This document shows positions 1 through 12,100 of a stretch of DNA of 64,000 nucleotides, in pieces (position 1 is the stretch's first letter; every line of letters starts with the position of its first letter). The stretch is from the NCBI RefSeq assembly GCF_963082655.1, contig NC_081555.1:183417424-183481423 (forward strand), read 5' to 3'. This DNA comes from Stomoxys calcitrans. Lineage: Eukaryota; Arthropoda; Insecta; Diptera; Muscidae. Below the pieces are notes generated by a model that saw only the letters and a list, made by a program, of their open reading frames with translations, was not told the origin of the DNA and made no database searches. The position numbers were made by a program, and so were the translations under genes.

Positions 1-980
1 GCGTCTTAATTTTTTGCTTGTGATATTCAAAAGAAAACATGTGTCAAGAATCTATGGGATCGAGTTTCTAAACAAAAATGTCAATTATTTGACCAGTTGA
101 CCAATTTGATTTAAAACTTCGGTTTAGTTAAATGCTAATACTATATTGGATGAATATCCAACATGTATTCACAAAACTTAAAACAGCTTTATGGAAGGTT
201 TATTTGACTGCTCTATAAAGGAAATCTGTCAAATAAGCCTACTTTAACGCTTCTTATAGTTTTGTGAATATGAACATTAGTTTTCAACATTTAGACTCAA
301 CTCCAGCGTTATAATTGTTGAAATCAATTGTGACACATATTTAGTGTTCCTGACAAACTTTGAAATCACATACGAATTACTGATCAAGGCAAAACGTTTG
401 TAATATGAAGTTTATTAAAGAATCGAATCGGCATAACTTATTAATTGGAGAGAAATCTACCCTTGTTTTATTTAACTAACATTAAATAAAAAAGGCTTAC
501 ATCGAGAAAATGAGTAGATATTCTGTTATTTTCATAGATGAGAGAAATTAAAAGACTAAAATAATCTTTGGAGAAATGTTTAAATAAATCCACTTTAAAA
601 ATCAGTGCACGTGTAGTACGATTACATTTTTTTGGAAACGAACACACAAAGTGAAAAAATTGTAAGAAAAACACGAAAACGAATGTTTTCCAACTCGCCA
701 TTTTTGGTAATGGTCCCAAAACTTTTATGATTTCAAAATTGTGTAGCTTTTTTATTTATTTGCTTAAATATTAGCCAAGCCCTAAGACCTCATTTGACTA
801 ATAGACTAAATTTAAGTTAAAATATTATAAAAAAAATTTTCTTAAATATAAATATATAATAATGAATGACTACTCAGTTAAACTGAAAAAACGGATGCAA
901 CTCTCTATAAGGCAAAGTAGTTTAAAATAATGTCAGCAATCCAAATCAGGAAACAAATAAAAATTGTTGTTCGGCCAAAC
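1..980. other. AT-rich spacer, no gene seen
   Basis: No open frame here resembles a known protein, and no repeat family that recurs elsewhere in the window was recognised. Composition is AT-rich with poly-A/T runs. Nothing can be assigned. Confidence 0.6.
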
Positions 981-982
981 TT

Positions 983-1290
983 CCCCACCGCAGCGCAGAT
1001 GTTAGCATGTCCGCCTACGACCCTGAACGCCTGGGTTCGAATTCTGGCGAGACCATCAGTAAAAATTTTCAGCGGTGGTTTTCCCCTCCTAATGCTGGCA
1101 ACATTTGCGAGGTACTATGCCATGTAAAACTTCTTTCCAATGAGATGTCGCACTACGGCATGCCGTTCAGACTCGGATATAAAAAGGATCCCCCTTATCC
1201 TTGAGCCTTAACTTGAATCGGACTGCACTCATTGATATGTGATAAGTTTGCCCGATCTTTAGTGGAATGTTCATGGGCAAAAAAATGAAT
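983..1290 (+). repeat. tRNA-derived SINE (family A), full-length-like copy
   Basis: The head carries a tRNA-like Pol III promoter: a box-A-like segment GCGCAGATGTTAGCATG near 993-1009 and a box-B-like GGTTCGAATTC at 1034-1044. The body contains the shared landmarks of this family: a 'cagcggtggttttcc' stretch, 'ccatgtaaaacttc', 'ggactcgg(c)tataaaaag', 'ttgaatcgga' and a tail with 'aatgttcatgggcaa'. The same unit recurs near 15152, 33811, 35108 and 62922 on the + strand and near 23312 and 49348 on the - strand. The family name is not known to me. Confidence 0.75.
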
Positions 1291-1977
1291 TTGCATATAA
1301 CCAAATCTGGATGAGTTTCGGTAATCCTCAAGGGCACTTTTTTGTAGTGGTTTTTAAGCATTATCCAGATTTTTTTTTTTTTTTTTTTTGAAAATATGAA
1401 CACAATCTTTTTGTGCATAATCGTTATTTTGTTATTTGTTTAAATAGATGGAAATAATACATCCCCTGATGAATTCAAAAGTTATTGACGAAACGTTGGT
1501 TAAAAAGCAACAAAATATTTTATTTTTATTTGCTATAATTCCAAAAAAGGTATCCAAGATGAAGAATTAAACAATTTTTTAAACATTAGAAAAGTGCGAA
1601 GTAAACGAAAAATGGGAAACAAACAAATTTTCGAAAGGCCGATGTAACCAACTTTAAATGCCAACCAACAGGCCCCCGGACCACCTGAAGCCTTGAAAAT
1701 TCTCTCATCAACCCGTTCTCAAACGACACATTTTTTACCAGTATTTTTTTCGATACTATCCCGAAGTACTATCTATGACGTCAAATGTTGGACGTAGAAC
1801 TTTCTAAGGTATCCTGGTAGTTAGGTTGTTTTTTTTTATTATTTTTTTTTTTTTCACCGCAGTCTTATCTGCAAAACGCAGAAAAAGTCATTAGGATAAC
1901 TCTATTTGTTTTCTACTTACATTTCGTTCAATTTTTATTATGCACCAACTACAGACGATTTTATAAAACATATTTAT

Positions 1978-2880
1978 TAAAAAGCCTTTCCAACTTTCGT
2001 CCGATCTGGACCAAATTTGGGTCAGATATCGGGAAGCTTTAAAAAACTCACTCCTTCAAATTTCAGCGAAATCTGATAATAAATGCAGCTTTTATGAGTT
2101 TCAGACCCTTTATCAGCAGATCTGTCTATATGGCAAATATATGGTCTGATCTGGACCATATTCGGATTGGATGTCGGGAATCTTAAAACAACTCTCTGTT
2201 TTAAATGTTAGCGAAATCAGACCCTCTATCGGCAGATCGCTCTATATGGCAGCTACATGTAAATATAGTCCGATCTGAAACATACTGAGATCGGATGTAG
2301 GGAGGATTAAAACAAATCACTGCTTAAAATGTTAGCGAAATCGGATAATAAATGCAGCTTTTATGGGCTTTTATTGGCAGATCAGTCTATATGGTAGCTA
2401 TATCTAAATATAGTGCGATCTGAACCATATTTGGCTCGGATGTTAAGACGCTTACGGCCACTCACTGTTTCCAATTTTACGCAAAATCGGGTAATAATAA
2501 AGCTTTTACGCTCTTCAGTCCCTTTATCGTCAGATCGGTCTATATAGCAGCTATTTCCAAATGTGACTTAGAACCCAATGCTCAAATTTTGGCGAAATCG
2601 GGTGGTAAATAAAGCATTTATGGGCTTCAGACCCTTTATCGGCAGGTCGGTCTATATGGTATAGTCCGATCTGAACCATATTTGGCTCGCATGTCACTGT
2701 TTCCAATTTTACGCGAAATCAGGTAATAATAAAGCTATATTGGAATATCGTCCGATCTGAACCAAATTTGGGTCAGATATCGGAAGCTTTAAAAAACTCA
2801 CTCCTTCAAATATCAGCAAAATCTGATAATAAATGCAGCTTTTATGAGCTTCAGCCCCTTTATCAGCAGATCGTTCAAGA
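1978..2880. repeat. Tandem array, ~145-bp unit
   Basis: Degenerate tandem units share 'tccgatctgaaccatattt', 'gcgaaatcggataataaatgcag' in shorter variants, 'ctttatcggcagatcggtc' and 'tatatggcagctatat'. Landmark spacings are about 145, 123 and 145 bp, with shortened units towards the right. The vocabulary (cagatcggtctatatggcagc) is like the internal repeats of the DINE-1/mini-me-like elements elsewhere in the window, so this is probably the internal array of a related element that has lost its ends. Confidence 0.6.
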
Positions 2881-2965
2881 ACTTAACCCGTGTGCAGCAG
2901 AAAGACATTGATGTACCCAATTTGACGTACTGTATAATTTAGGGTAGGGCAGCAAAGTAAAAACT

Positions 2966-3125
2966 TCTCAACGCCGCAGTGGGACCAGCCGTTCAGACTC
3001 GGCATTAAAAAGGAGGCCCCTTATCATTGAACTTAAACTTGAATCGGACAGCACTCATTGATATGTGGGAAGTATGCCCCTGATCCTAAATGGAATGTTC
3101 ATGGAATACACAATTTTTTTGTCTA
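2966..3125 (+). repeat. SINE family A, 3' part only
   Basis: Only the distal half of the SINE is present: 'gccgttcagactcggcatt', 'aaaaaggaggccccttatca', 'cttgaatcggacagcactc', and the tail with 'aatgttcatgg'. The tRNA-like head is missing. Confidence 0.65.
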
Positions 3126-4785
3126 GTGTTACAATGGCCTTGCAGATATTTCCGAAATTTAAATTTCCAGAGAAAATGATGTCAAAATGTAACAATGTTC
3201 TCCAACATTTAATACACATTATTAAAAGAACATCCTTCTTCCTAGTTTAAGTTTTCAACGTAAATTGCTTGGACCCCTTGTCTCACTAAGACAAAAGTAA
3301 AATATAAAAGAGAATGGTGCACAGTTTCACCAACCCCCCGCAAGGCCACTATGCCTACTATACCACAATGATACACTCATGCGTTTGCATGATATTTATC
3401 ACCCCCATGGCACCCTCTTTTATAACAACAAATCCACGATGATACGTCGCCCAAACGGATATAAAATACAAAAGCGAGCGCATGCAATGTTGATGGATAG
3501 GATTTGGAATTTTTCTTTCTTCTTCGCGGCTACCCCCCATTCTGATGCTGCGCCTGCTTAGTTTGTACGAACAAAAATTTGCCGGCAACACCCATGTGCC
3601 ATGTTGTCTGAATGCAATGCTTTGTAGTTGCTGTGAGTGAATATTTGTTTGTATTTCGTATTGCTTTTGCTGTTACTCTCCAACTCATCCTCGTCTCACA
3701 CCCTTTGACATTGTCAATACATATGTATATGAATATTATGGATGTGGGGACTGACTGCATGTTAGTTAGTTAGGCCTTGAATTTGTGAACGAACAAAGAA
3801 ATCCTCAAATGGGGGGTTGAATGTTGTAAACACACTTTTCTACCTTGTACACTCCCTCTACGCACACAAAGTTAACGGGTGACGAGTGGGCTAGAAATGA
3901 GCTTTCGATTTCGGAACTCAAGCGACATGTTTGGCTCTGCTTTGCTCCCTCCTCAGCTAACACCTACCACATTTCTTCACTAAGTAGGTATGGTGACTTA
4001 AGTGACTCATCAAGAAGGTAGTTTGCTCTTAACTTAAAACCACAATATTTAATTATGGTATATGTAGTGGGGGGCCATAGTGTGAGTGGATGAAGCACAT
4101 AAATCTTACCTCTATGAATTTCTCCTGTATCTCCGCTTTTTCATCCACTGAAAGGCCTTTTGTGAATTTGTTTATCGACATTTTATCGTGTTTCTTTTAG
4201 TGTTTGGTGGCAAACAAATAAAATGTAATTTTTTAAAACTACGAAATATTTTTCCAATTGTAAGTTTTCTCTTTTATATTTGTTTCAAATATCATGCATA
4301 TCTGCTTATCCCAATTCCTTCTTGAGTAAGTAGTTGGGTTTTTATTTGTGTGTATGTAACTCTTTCTCACTAACACTTTCGCTCGCTTCTTTTTTTTTGT
4401 GACGTTTATTCTTTTCGGTTAACTTGTTTTCAAATTACTTGTAAATAAAGAAAAAAATCTGAAATGTAATTATTTGTTTTTCTTTTTTGTTTTGTATATT
4501 ATATTATGTTGTTTTGTTGAATGTTTTGTTAAAATTAGCCACTAACTATCCGGTCAAAGAAGGAGAAAACGATTAAACCAAGTCTGAAGTCAACGTTATG
4601 ATGGAAAAAGAGATGCCACAAGATGAATAAACTTCGATAATTTTGTCTAGAAATAGCAGATAATTTTTAATCGATATTAGTCGGTTTTAAATCGATATCT
4701 CTGACAGATAAAAATACGCTCCCACATTGAGAGAAAAAATGTGTCGACCCGGTAAACAAAATTTTGGATGTCAGACATTTCTGTA
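3126..4785. other. Spacer, no gene seen
   Basis: Short open frames on both strands (for example 3358-3591 and 3530-3760) overlap one another and show no recognisable domain. No mobile-element ends were found. Confidence 0.5.
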
Positions 4786-4789
4786 CAAA

Positions 4790-5310
4790 TGCTGAACTCT
4801 TCAGACAAGATTTTACCGAAATCACTCCGAATACTGTTTGGTTCATTGAGGAAGGGGTCTGAACGATCTCTGAAGTGTTTGTCTGTAGGATTCTTTTTCC
4901 GATAGCGCTGAAAGAATTCTGAACGATAACTGATCGTCTTGTCGCACAAATTTTTTTGTTCCGACGCATTGAAAAGAATTCTGAACAATTTCTGGACTGT
5001 TTGTAGAAATTTTTGTTCCAACAGTTTTGAAAAAAATCTGAACGTCCAGTCGCATGTTTTTTTAATTTTTATACCGAAAGATCGGTAGGAATTCTGAACG
5101 GTGGCTGAACTCTGGGTCGGATGTTTTTGAACTGGCTTTTTCACATAGTTATTTATTTGAACCTATAGGAATTTTTGTTCCGACTGTTCTGATGGAATTG
5201 ATAACTCTGTGTTGGATTCTTTTGCCCTAAAACAGGGCACATTTTTTCCCAACAGTTCGAAAGGAATTCTAAACGATGTCTGAACTCGTTGCGAATGTTT
5301 TTGTCTTTTT
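4790..5310. repeat. Minisatellite, ~56-63-bp unit, about seven copies
   Basis: The phrase 'gaattctgaacgat' or a close variant returns near 4859, 4914, 4977, 5033, 5090 and 5262, mostly 56-63 bp apart, each followed by a run such as 'tttttgttccgacag'. The - strand stays open through most of the array (4677-5144), giving a repetitive Arg/Phe/Ser-rich translation. I judge this an accident of unit length, not a gene. Confidence 0.7.
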
Positions 5311-6488
5311 TGTGCTTGCTTGTTCGCATATTTTTGTGTGTGAGCCATTGTATTCTATTTAAATATACATTTTCATACGCAGTTGCAAGAAAAAATTTAC
5401 CAATGTCTATTATGTCATCTTATTACGCAAAGAAAATTTTATTTGAACGGCGTACCTCCAAGCGAAATTTTCGGTAACGGTACAGGTAACGAAAATTTCG
5501 TTGAGGATATATCAATATACATGGTACAACTAAGAGGTAGGGTCATTAGCACAACAACAAAAATCTACCCCTAAAGAAACTACCTTGAGTGGTAAATGGC
5601 GTAAATTGAAATGTCGAAGTTGTTTTAGAAAAAAACTTGGTTTTACAACTTATTTTCTTCAAATGTTTTTTATATTTGTATTTTTATCATTATAACACTG
5701 TTTTGTTGCTTATGGATCAAATAGAACATGTTTTTAAGATTTCAGAAAGAATCACAGGTATTCTATCAAGCCTTTGACATTTAGATTTATTCCAAAATCT
5801 AAATAAATGCCGGTACTATATTCGGTTTTCATGTTAAAACTCCATATAAAAAGAAAAACAAACGGAAAAATTTGCCGAAGTGTGTTTGTTTCGTCATAAC
5901 TTGTTGTTTCATATAGGGTAAATTTACATTTCGGGACGCTCATTGAGAACACAACCGCAATCGCTGTACAACAAGCCATTTTCTTACGCAAAATAAACGC
6001 GATGATTGGTTGAAGTTATAAAAATATACATGAATTTCAATACGACACACACACACATTTTGTGTACACAGCTCGTAAGCAGCTGATAAATTGTTTGATG
6101 CCATATTAATTTTTATATGTTAATGCACCATTTTGGTCAAAGAACCCAAAACAATCTAATGTGGTAACCTTTTCAAACCAACGAAAGAACGATTTTCGGA
6201 AAATTTTCCGTAAAAAAGAACGTAGTACCAGCATTAAAAAAATTTACTCGATGTTCGCATGTCCTCATCTTTAAAGTGCATCCCGGTCAATGTATTTCTT
6301 ATGGTAACGAAAATTTCGCCAGAGGTGCACATTGCCAAGATATATTCATTCAACAACAAATATTAAACATAAGGAATAGTTCATTGTAATTTGTTTATAT
6401 TGGCCTCTGCGTGGCTTCAAGTTGGATTATCTGAATAATGAAATGAAAATCACACTGAATGAAATCAGCAAGTTTTTTATACAATACA
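5311..6488. other. Spacer with a short inverted repeat
   Basis: No gene is recognised. A short inverted repeat lies at about 5463-5510 ('cgaaattttcggtaacg' against 'ggtaacgaaaatttcg'), and the second arm recurs near 6303-6318. This may be the trace of a small transposon, but no clear ends were found. Confidence 0.4.
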
Positions 6489-7175
6489 AGCCTTATGGCC
6501 CTTCTAAACGGCACATCAAGATCGTACTCATCGTGTGTACGTGTTGGTTACAGCTTTTGCAAAAAACGGTACGTCGATTTTTTCTTTTCCTTGATTTTAG
6601 TTAATTTTTCATACTTCACTTCTACTTTTATAACTTTATTTGACACATAATGTGATTTTCAATATCTGTCAATTATTGATTACACATTTCTTCGTAAACG
6701 GTAATCGACAGACGTCATTTGTCGAAAAAAATCATAATGCTGAGTTTACATGGCACATCAATGTGTTGTCATTGTAATAGTATTGGTGAAAACAAAGGTG
6801 TTTCGTCACATGTACACATAACCATCAGTCGTGGCTAAAAAATCAAAATCATTAGATTGTTTTTGATGAATGACGTCTACCGATTACCGTTTACAAAGAA
6901 ATATGTAATCAGTAATTGACAAATAAGGGTAAGAAATGAGAAGTAAAGTATGAAAAATTATATAAATTCAAAGAAAATAAAAAAATTGATGTAACGTTTT
7001 TGGCAAAACATGTAATCAACACGTATACACGATGAGTGCGGTCATGATGTGCCGTCTAAAAGCGCCATAAGATTTTGGTTTTTCAGTAATGACTGATGGT
7101 TATGTGTACATGTGATGTATACAGCTTTGTTTTCACCAATACTATTACAATGACCATTAATGTAAACTCTGCATT
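6489..7175. repeat. Composite inverted-repeat block upstream of Rrp45 (A-B-A'-B')
   Basis: Segment A (about 6489-6718) is repeated as its reverse complement at about 6866-7074. For example, 'cggcacatcaagatcgtact' pairs with the block around 7035-7056. Segment B (about 6738-6830) is repeated as its reverse complement at about 7091-7175; the shared core is 'caccaatactattacaatga'. The order A-B-A'-B' is not a simple hairpin. It suggests a foldback transposon with a rearranged arm, or two overlapping insertions. It lies within 220 bp of the Rrp45 start codon. Confidence 0.7.
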
Positions 7176-7282
7176 AAAACCCAAACAAAGCATTTGACGT
7201 TCTAGTGGTATTGGCTACAACTTAAGACATTGGAAAATTCCATCAGCTGGGCTAGTGACCTTACCTTTTTCAAACTCAATTA

Positions 7283-7302
7283 ATCGATTGTATATAATCG
7301 AT
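7283..7302. promoter_or_regulatory. Paired ATCGAT motifs flanking a TATATAA core, Rrp45 promoter region
   Basis: Two ATCGAT motifs, each inside the palindrome AATCGATT, stand at 7283-7288 and 7297-7302, with TATATAA between them (7291-7297). ATCGAT is the core of the DREF-binding element common in fly housekeeping promoters, although the full TATCGATA is not present. The position, about 80-100 bp before the Rrp45 start codon, fits a core promoter. Function is inferred. Confidence 0.45.
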
Positions 7303-7380
7303 TTGAATCATTGTTGTTTTATTTGTGTTGTTTCACGCGGTTGTCGCAGTTTGTATCATCTTTTTCGATTTTTATTAAAT

Positions 7381-8806
7381 ATGAAAGAAATTCCCTTGTC
7401 CACCTGTGAGAAGAATTTTATTATTCAAGCCATCAAGCAGAACCAGGTGAGAACAGGCGAATTTTTTCGTTGTTGACTTATAATGGATTTTATTGTATGG
7501 ATACCAGCGTTTAGATGGCCGCAAAAATGATGAATTTAGAAATATAAAGATACACTATGGAGCAGATTGGGGAAGTGTTATGGTTGCATTAGGAGAAACG
7601 AAGGTGCTGGGCCAAGTATCCAGTGAACTTGGTGAACCGAAAGCTACGCGTCCTAATGAGGGTATGTTCTATATAAACGTTGAACTGGGTCCTATGGCCG
7701 CCCCTCACTTTGAATCAGGGCGAAATTGTGAACTGACGGTTCAAATAAATAGAACTCTAGAAAGGACATTCAAAGATTCAAAGAGTCTTGATTTGGAATC
7801 GCTTTGTATAACAGCCGAGGAACGAGTCTGGATATTACGAGTCGATCTAAATGTACTGAACCATGAGGGTAACCTAATCGACTGCTGTTCTATAGCCACC
7901 CTATGCGCACTCATGCACTATAGACGTCCTGAAGTGAGTATAATCGAGGATGATGTGGTAATACACAAGGAGTCTGAAAAGGATCCCTTACCTATGGTTA
8001 TGCACCACTATCCTGTTTGTGTCAGTTACTGCACCTTTGATGAAGGGCGCATTGCTGTGGCTGATCCCACTGTCATTGAGGAACGGACAAGCGACTCACA
8101 GATGATATTTGGCATAAACTCCTTTAGGGAATTGTGCTGTCTAAATCTGGGTGGATCGTCGCTAACTAGCTCAGCGCTACTTCTTCAGTGCTCTAAAAGA
8201 GCTGCACACCATGCCAAATATGTCGTTGAACTGGTAAAGGCTACACTAGAAAAAGATCTTGCTGCAAGAGAGTCGCGCTGCAATGTTGGCTTTACCGAAT
8301 GCTTGAAGAAAAACACAATAACAAGTCTGGCAGAAGACCGATTAATTCTCAAATTGAGAAACTTTACATTTGAAGACAAAGAAGTTTTTCGCAAATTCAA
8401 TGAGGGATTCTGTGAAGATGAGCCTGTCACAATGGAAGAAACTTTTCAGGGTGGGTTAACATTTTGCCATACCAACATACAAGACAATAAAAAAATTTGT
8501 TAATTGTTATATATTGATGTACGTATTACAGATTCAGTGGAAAACACCGCTGGTGACAAATGGGAAACGTCTGGAGTTGAAAATTGTGACATTGAAAGCT
8601 TACAGAATCGAGAGGAAATTTCTTTCGATACAGAAGTTAATGCGCCAACACAACAACAAATTTCTTCTTCCCAAAAACGTAATTCAAGTTCAAGTATGTC
8701 TTTAGGTGCTTTGCCGATTGCCGGGAAGAATTATTTTTATTATTATTTTTTAATTTCAGCAGATTTGCCAAGTGATTCTGAGGAAGAGGAGCAAATAATT
8801 TTATAA
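7381..8806 (+). CDS. Rrp45: Exosome complex component RRP45 (EXOSC9 homologue)
   Basis: Non-catalytic RNase PH-fold subunit of the RNA exosome ring (nuclear and cytoplasmic 3'-5' RNA processing and decay). Four coding exons: 7381-7446, 7508-8450, 8532-8693, 8760-8806; introns of 61, 81 and 66 bp, all GT..AG. Together they give 405 residues, the usual family length. The N-terminus MKEIPLSTCEKNF continues into RLDGRKNDEFRNIKI across intron 1, as in EXOSC9. The RNase PH core covers about residues 25-265 with VLGQVSSELGEPKA, MAAPHFESGR and the ESLCI...VWILRVDL block. The C-terminus is acidic (PSDSEEEEQ). Intron 2 (8451-8531) and intron 3 (8694-8759) are inferred from splice signals and phase; intron 3 has a strong GTATGT donor and a pyrimidine-rich acceptor, and reading through it stays open. 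Convergent with Sap30. Identification is very likely; the 3' exon borders are the least sure part. Confidence 0.93.
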
Positions 8807-8829
8807 AACTTTTGGTGCTATTAAGAAAA

Positions 8830-8840
8830 AATAAAATAAA
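8830..8840 (+). terminator. Poly(A) signals of Rrp45
   Basis: Two overlapping AATAAA hexamers (8830-8835 and 8835-8840) lie 24 bp after the Rrp45 stop codon. Confidence 0.7.
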
Positions 8841-9190
8841 ATCATATTTTCCCATTTTTATTTGCTTTTTTTTGTCTTAGCAAATTGTTCTATTTTTTCA
8901 AACTCAATAACTTATCACAATCATTAAAATGTTATTTGTGCTAAGACGCCTCCTACATGTCATATTCCGATGAGAGCATTGCTGGACTGGTGAACCGACG
9001 TGAATATGCAATAAACGTAATTTTAATGTTTAAATATGTATGTATATATTATTAAAAAAATATTACACGAATGCGACTTAAATGGTCACAATTGCTTATC
9101 ATCTACAGCTATTAGAAATTGTTTTAATTAATGCGATTGGAGCACCAGCATAAAACCAGTGCCTCAAGTTGTGTCGTTACTCATGCCATT

Positions 9191-12100
9191 CTAAAGGTCT
9201 AGTTTGTTGGAATTCGACTTGACCATGTACACGAAATACGTTATTATTTCCTTTTCCTTGATTGGTATAGTCTTGAAGTGTTTCATAATTGTCTGTGGAA
9301 TAATACAAAAAAAAAAAGGTTTTGGAGTGAGGTTAAATGTAAAACCAAAACGGTCTAAGTTAAAGATCACACAATAATTAAAAATTGTTTTTAATAATTT
9401 CCGGTTCACAATTGTTTAGATTTTTCTAAAGAAATCAATATATAGCCACAGGACCAAGAAAGTATGTTGTTGTAGTAGCCACATTTTCATGTGAAGGTGG
9501 CGATCCTCATCCGGCTCCTGTAGGTGAGCAAGCTCGTTCTGGTCGAAAGGACCGATTGCCGCGGTAACAGTGTATTCGGCTTCGATGTGTTCATCGCTGT
9601 CACTAGAAGCTAAGCTGTGAGCTACCGGGCGCGTCCACTGGTTGCGGATAGTGGACCCAGTGGAAGCCGACCCACCCTGACATGAAAATATCGTTCTAGT
9701 TAGGGAGTAAGTGGATGTATTCTAAGCTGCGGGTTTCTTACAGATCTACAAAAAGTGAAAAGTTGAACTAAAAATACAAGACGCAGGATGCAGATTAAAA
9801 AGAGAAGGAATACTTAGAAAATCATCAAAGGAGCAAAAAGTCTGGAGCAAACTGAGTAATATGTTGACGAACAAAAACATTAAACACAAAACTTACTGCG
9901 AGACGCAGCCTTTTAAAACTGACCCCACATTACCACAATAAATCTCAGCACAATATAAGATTGAGGACATAACAAGGGCATTTGCTAATGTCTTTCTCAT
10001 ACGCAGTGAAAGGTTAAGCTCCATATTATAAATCTTATGCAAAGTGTAGTAAACTTGAGCAATAACAGAATTGATATGTACATCATACTTCAGGTCATGA
10101 TCTAAGATCAGTCTCAGACATTTGAGACCGTCCACGTACTCAATAAGAACATCATCTATACAGACAACTACAGACGACATAGTTATAATTCCACAGCACA
10201 TTGCCTTTGTCTTTCTGGTATTTACAGATAGATTGTTAACCCGCAACTACTCCATTAATATAGAGATGCTGAATAACTTTTCAATAAACAGTGTGAACTT
10301 TCATAAACATTTTAAATAGTAACTGACCAAGGTCTGATATCTGCGGACTGAATCATTACTGATATCAGAAGAGTTATAATGGTATGTTTGATTCGGTCTA
10401 TTTAATAACGTTGTTGTAGCCACATTTTCATGTGGAGGTGGCGATCTTCGCCAAGTTCCTGTAGGTGAGCAGGTTCGTTCCGGTCCAAAGGACCGATCGC
10501 CGCGGTAACAGGGAGGCCATTAGTTATTTAAAGGCTCCAATAACCCGCCTTGTCATATCGAGCATCATAGCACAGTATTTGTGCAAGAGTCGGTGCCTCC
10601 CGGCCTCACACTGAGACTCTCGGCTCGATACCGCTGACTGCCGTTGTAGCTACTCCGTATGGAGCATTCCACTATCCGCAACCTGTGGACGCCCGGTATC
10701 TCGCAGCTAAGCTTTTAGTGACAGCCATGAACACCACACAGATCGGACCTCAATGTTCCAGCCTGTATGGTGCTCACAGCTATCCCGTGCCGGGACGTGT
10801 TCAGAAATTACATTCAAAAATCGGAAAAGTTGAACAACTTGACAACACTGCCGGTTGTACGTACCGGATTTACCCAATGAAGTCCTTCATCCGCAAGGGC
10901 TGCCGTCTCAGCATACAACACACTGCTACAACAACAGAAGTTATAAAATTTTTCCAAAAACTAGCGGCATGTACCATTTTACACTTTTTGTTTTTACTCT
11001 ATGTAATGCCAACATTGAAATCCTAAATGCTGTTTGTATTGATTTTTATACCCTCCACCATAAGATGGGGGGTATACTAATTTCGTCATTCTGTTTGTAA
11101 CTACTCGAAATATTCGTCTGAGACCCCATAAAGTATATATATTCTTGATCGTCGTGACATTTTATGTCGATCTAGCCATGTCCGTCCGTCTGTCCGTCCG
11201 TCCGTCCGTCCGTCTGTCTGTCGAAAGCACGCTAACTTTCGAAGGAGTAAAGCTAGCCGCTTGAAATTTTGCACAAATACTTCTTATTAGTGTAGGTCGG
11301 TTGGTATTGTAAATGGGCCATATCGGTCCATGTTTTGATATAGCTGCCATATAAACCGATCTTGGGTCTTGACTTCTTGAGCCTCTAGAGTGCGCAATTC
11401 TTATCCGATTGGAACGAAATTTTGCACGACGTGTTTTGCTATGATATCCAACAACTGTGCCAAGTATGGTTCAAATCGGTCCATAACCTGATATAGCTGC
11501 CATATAAACCGATCTTGGGTCTTGACTTCTTGAGCCTCTAGCGTGCGCAATTCTTATCCGATCAGAATGAAATTTTGCACAACGTGTTTTGTTATGATAT
11601 CCAACAACTGTGCCAAGTATGGTTCAAATCGGTCCATAACCTGATATAGCTGCCATATAACCCGATCTTGGGTCTTGACTTCTTGAGCCTCTAGAGTGCG
11701 CAATTCTTATCCGATTGAAATGAAATTTTGCACGACGTGTTTTCTTATTATATCCAACAACAGTGCCAAGTATGGTTCAAATCGGTCCATAACCTGATAT
11801 AGCTACCATATAAACCGATCTTGGGTCTTGACTTCTTGAGCCTCTAGAGTGCGCAATTCTTATCCGATTGGAATGGAATTTCGCACGACGTGTTTTGTTA
11901 TGATACCCAACAACTGTGCCAAGTATGGTTCAAATCGGTCCATAACCTGATATAGCTACCATATAAACCGATCTTGGGTCTTGACTTCTTGACCCTCTAG
12001 AGGGCACAATTCTTATCCGATTTGAATGAATTTTTGCACGAAGTATTTCGTTATGATATCCAACAACTGTGCCAAGTATTGTTCAAATCGGTTCATAAAC

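Noticed and set aside
8451..8503. Read-through of Rrp45 exon 2 to a stop at 8503
   Set aside because: The sequence after 8450 leaves family-like content, and a GTGGGT donor with a TTACAG acceptor joins in phase to the acidic C-terminus.
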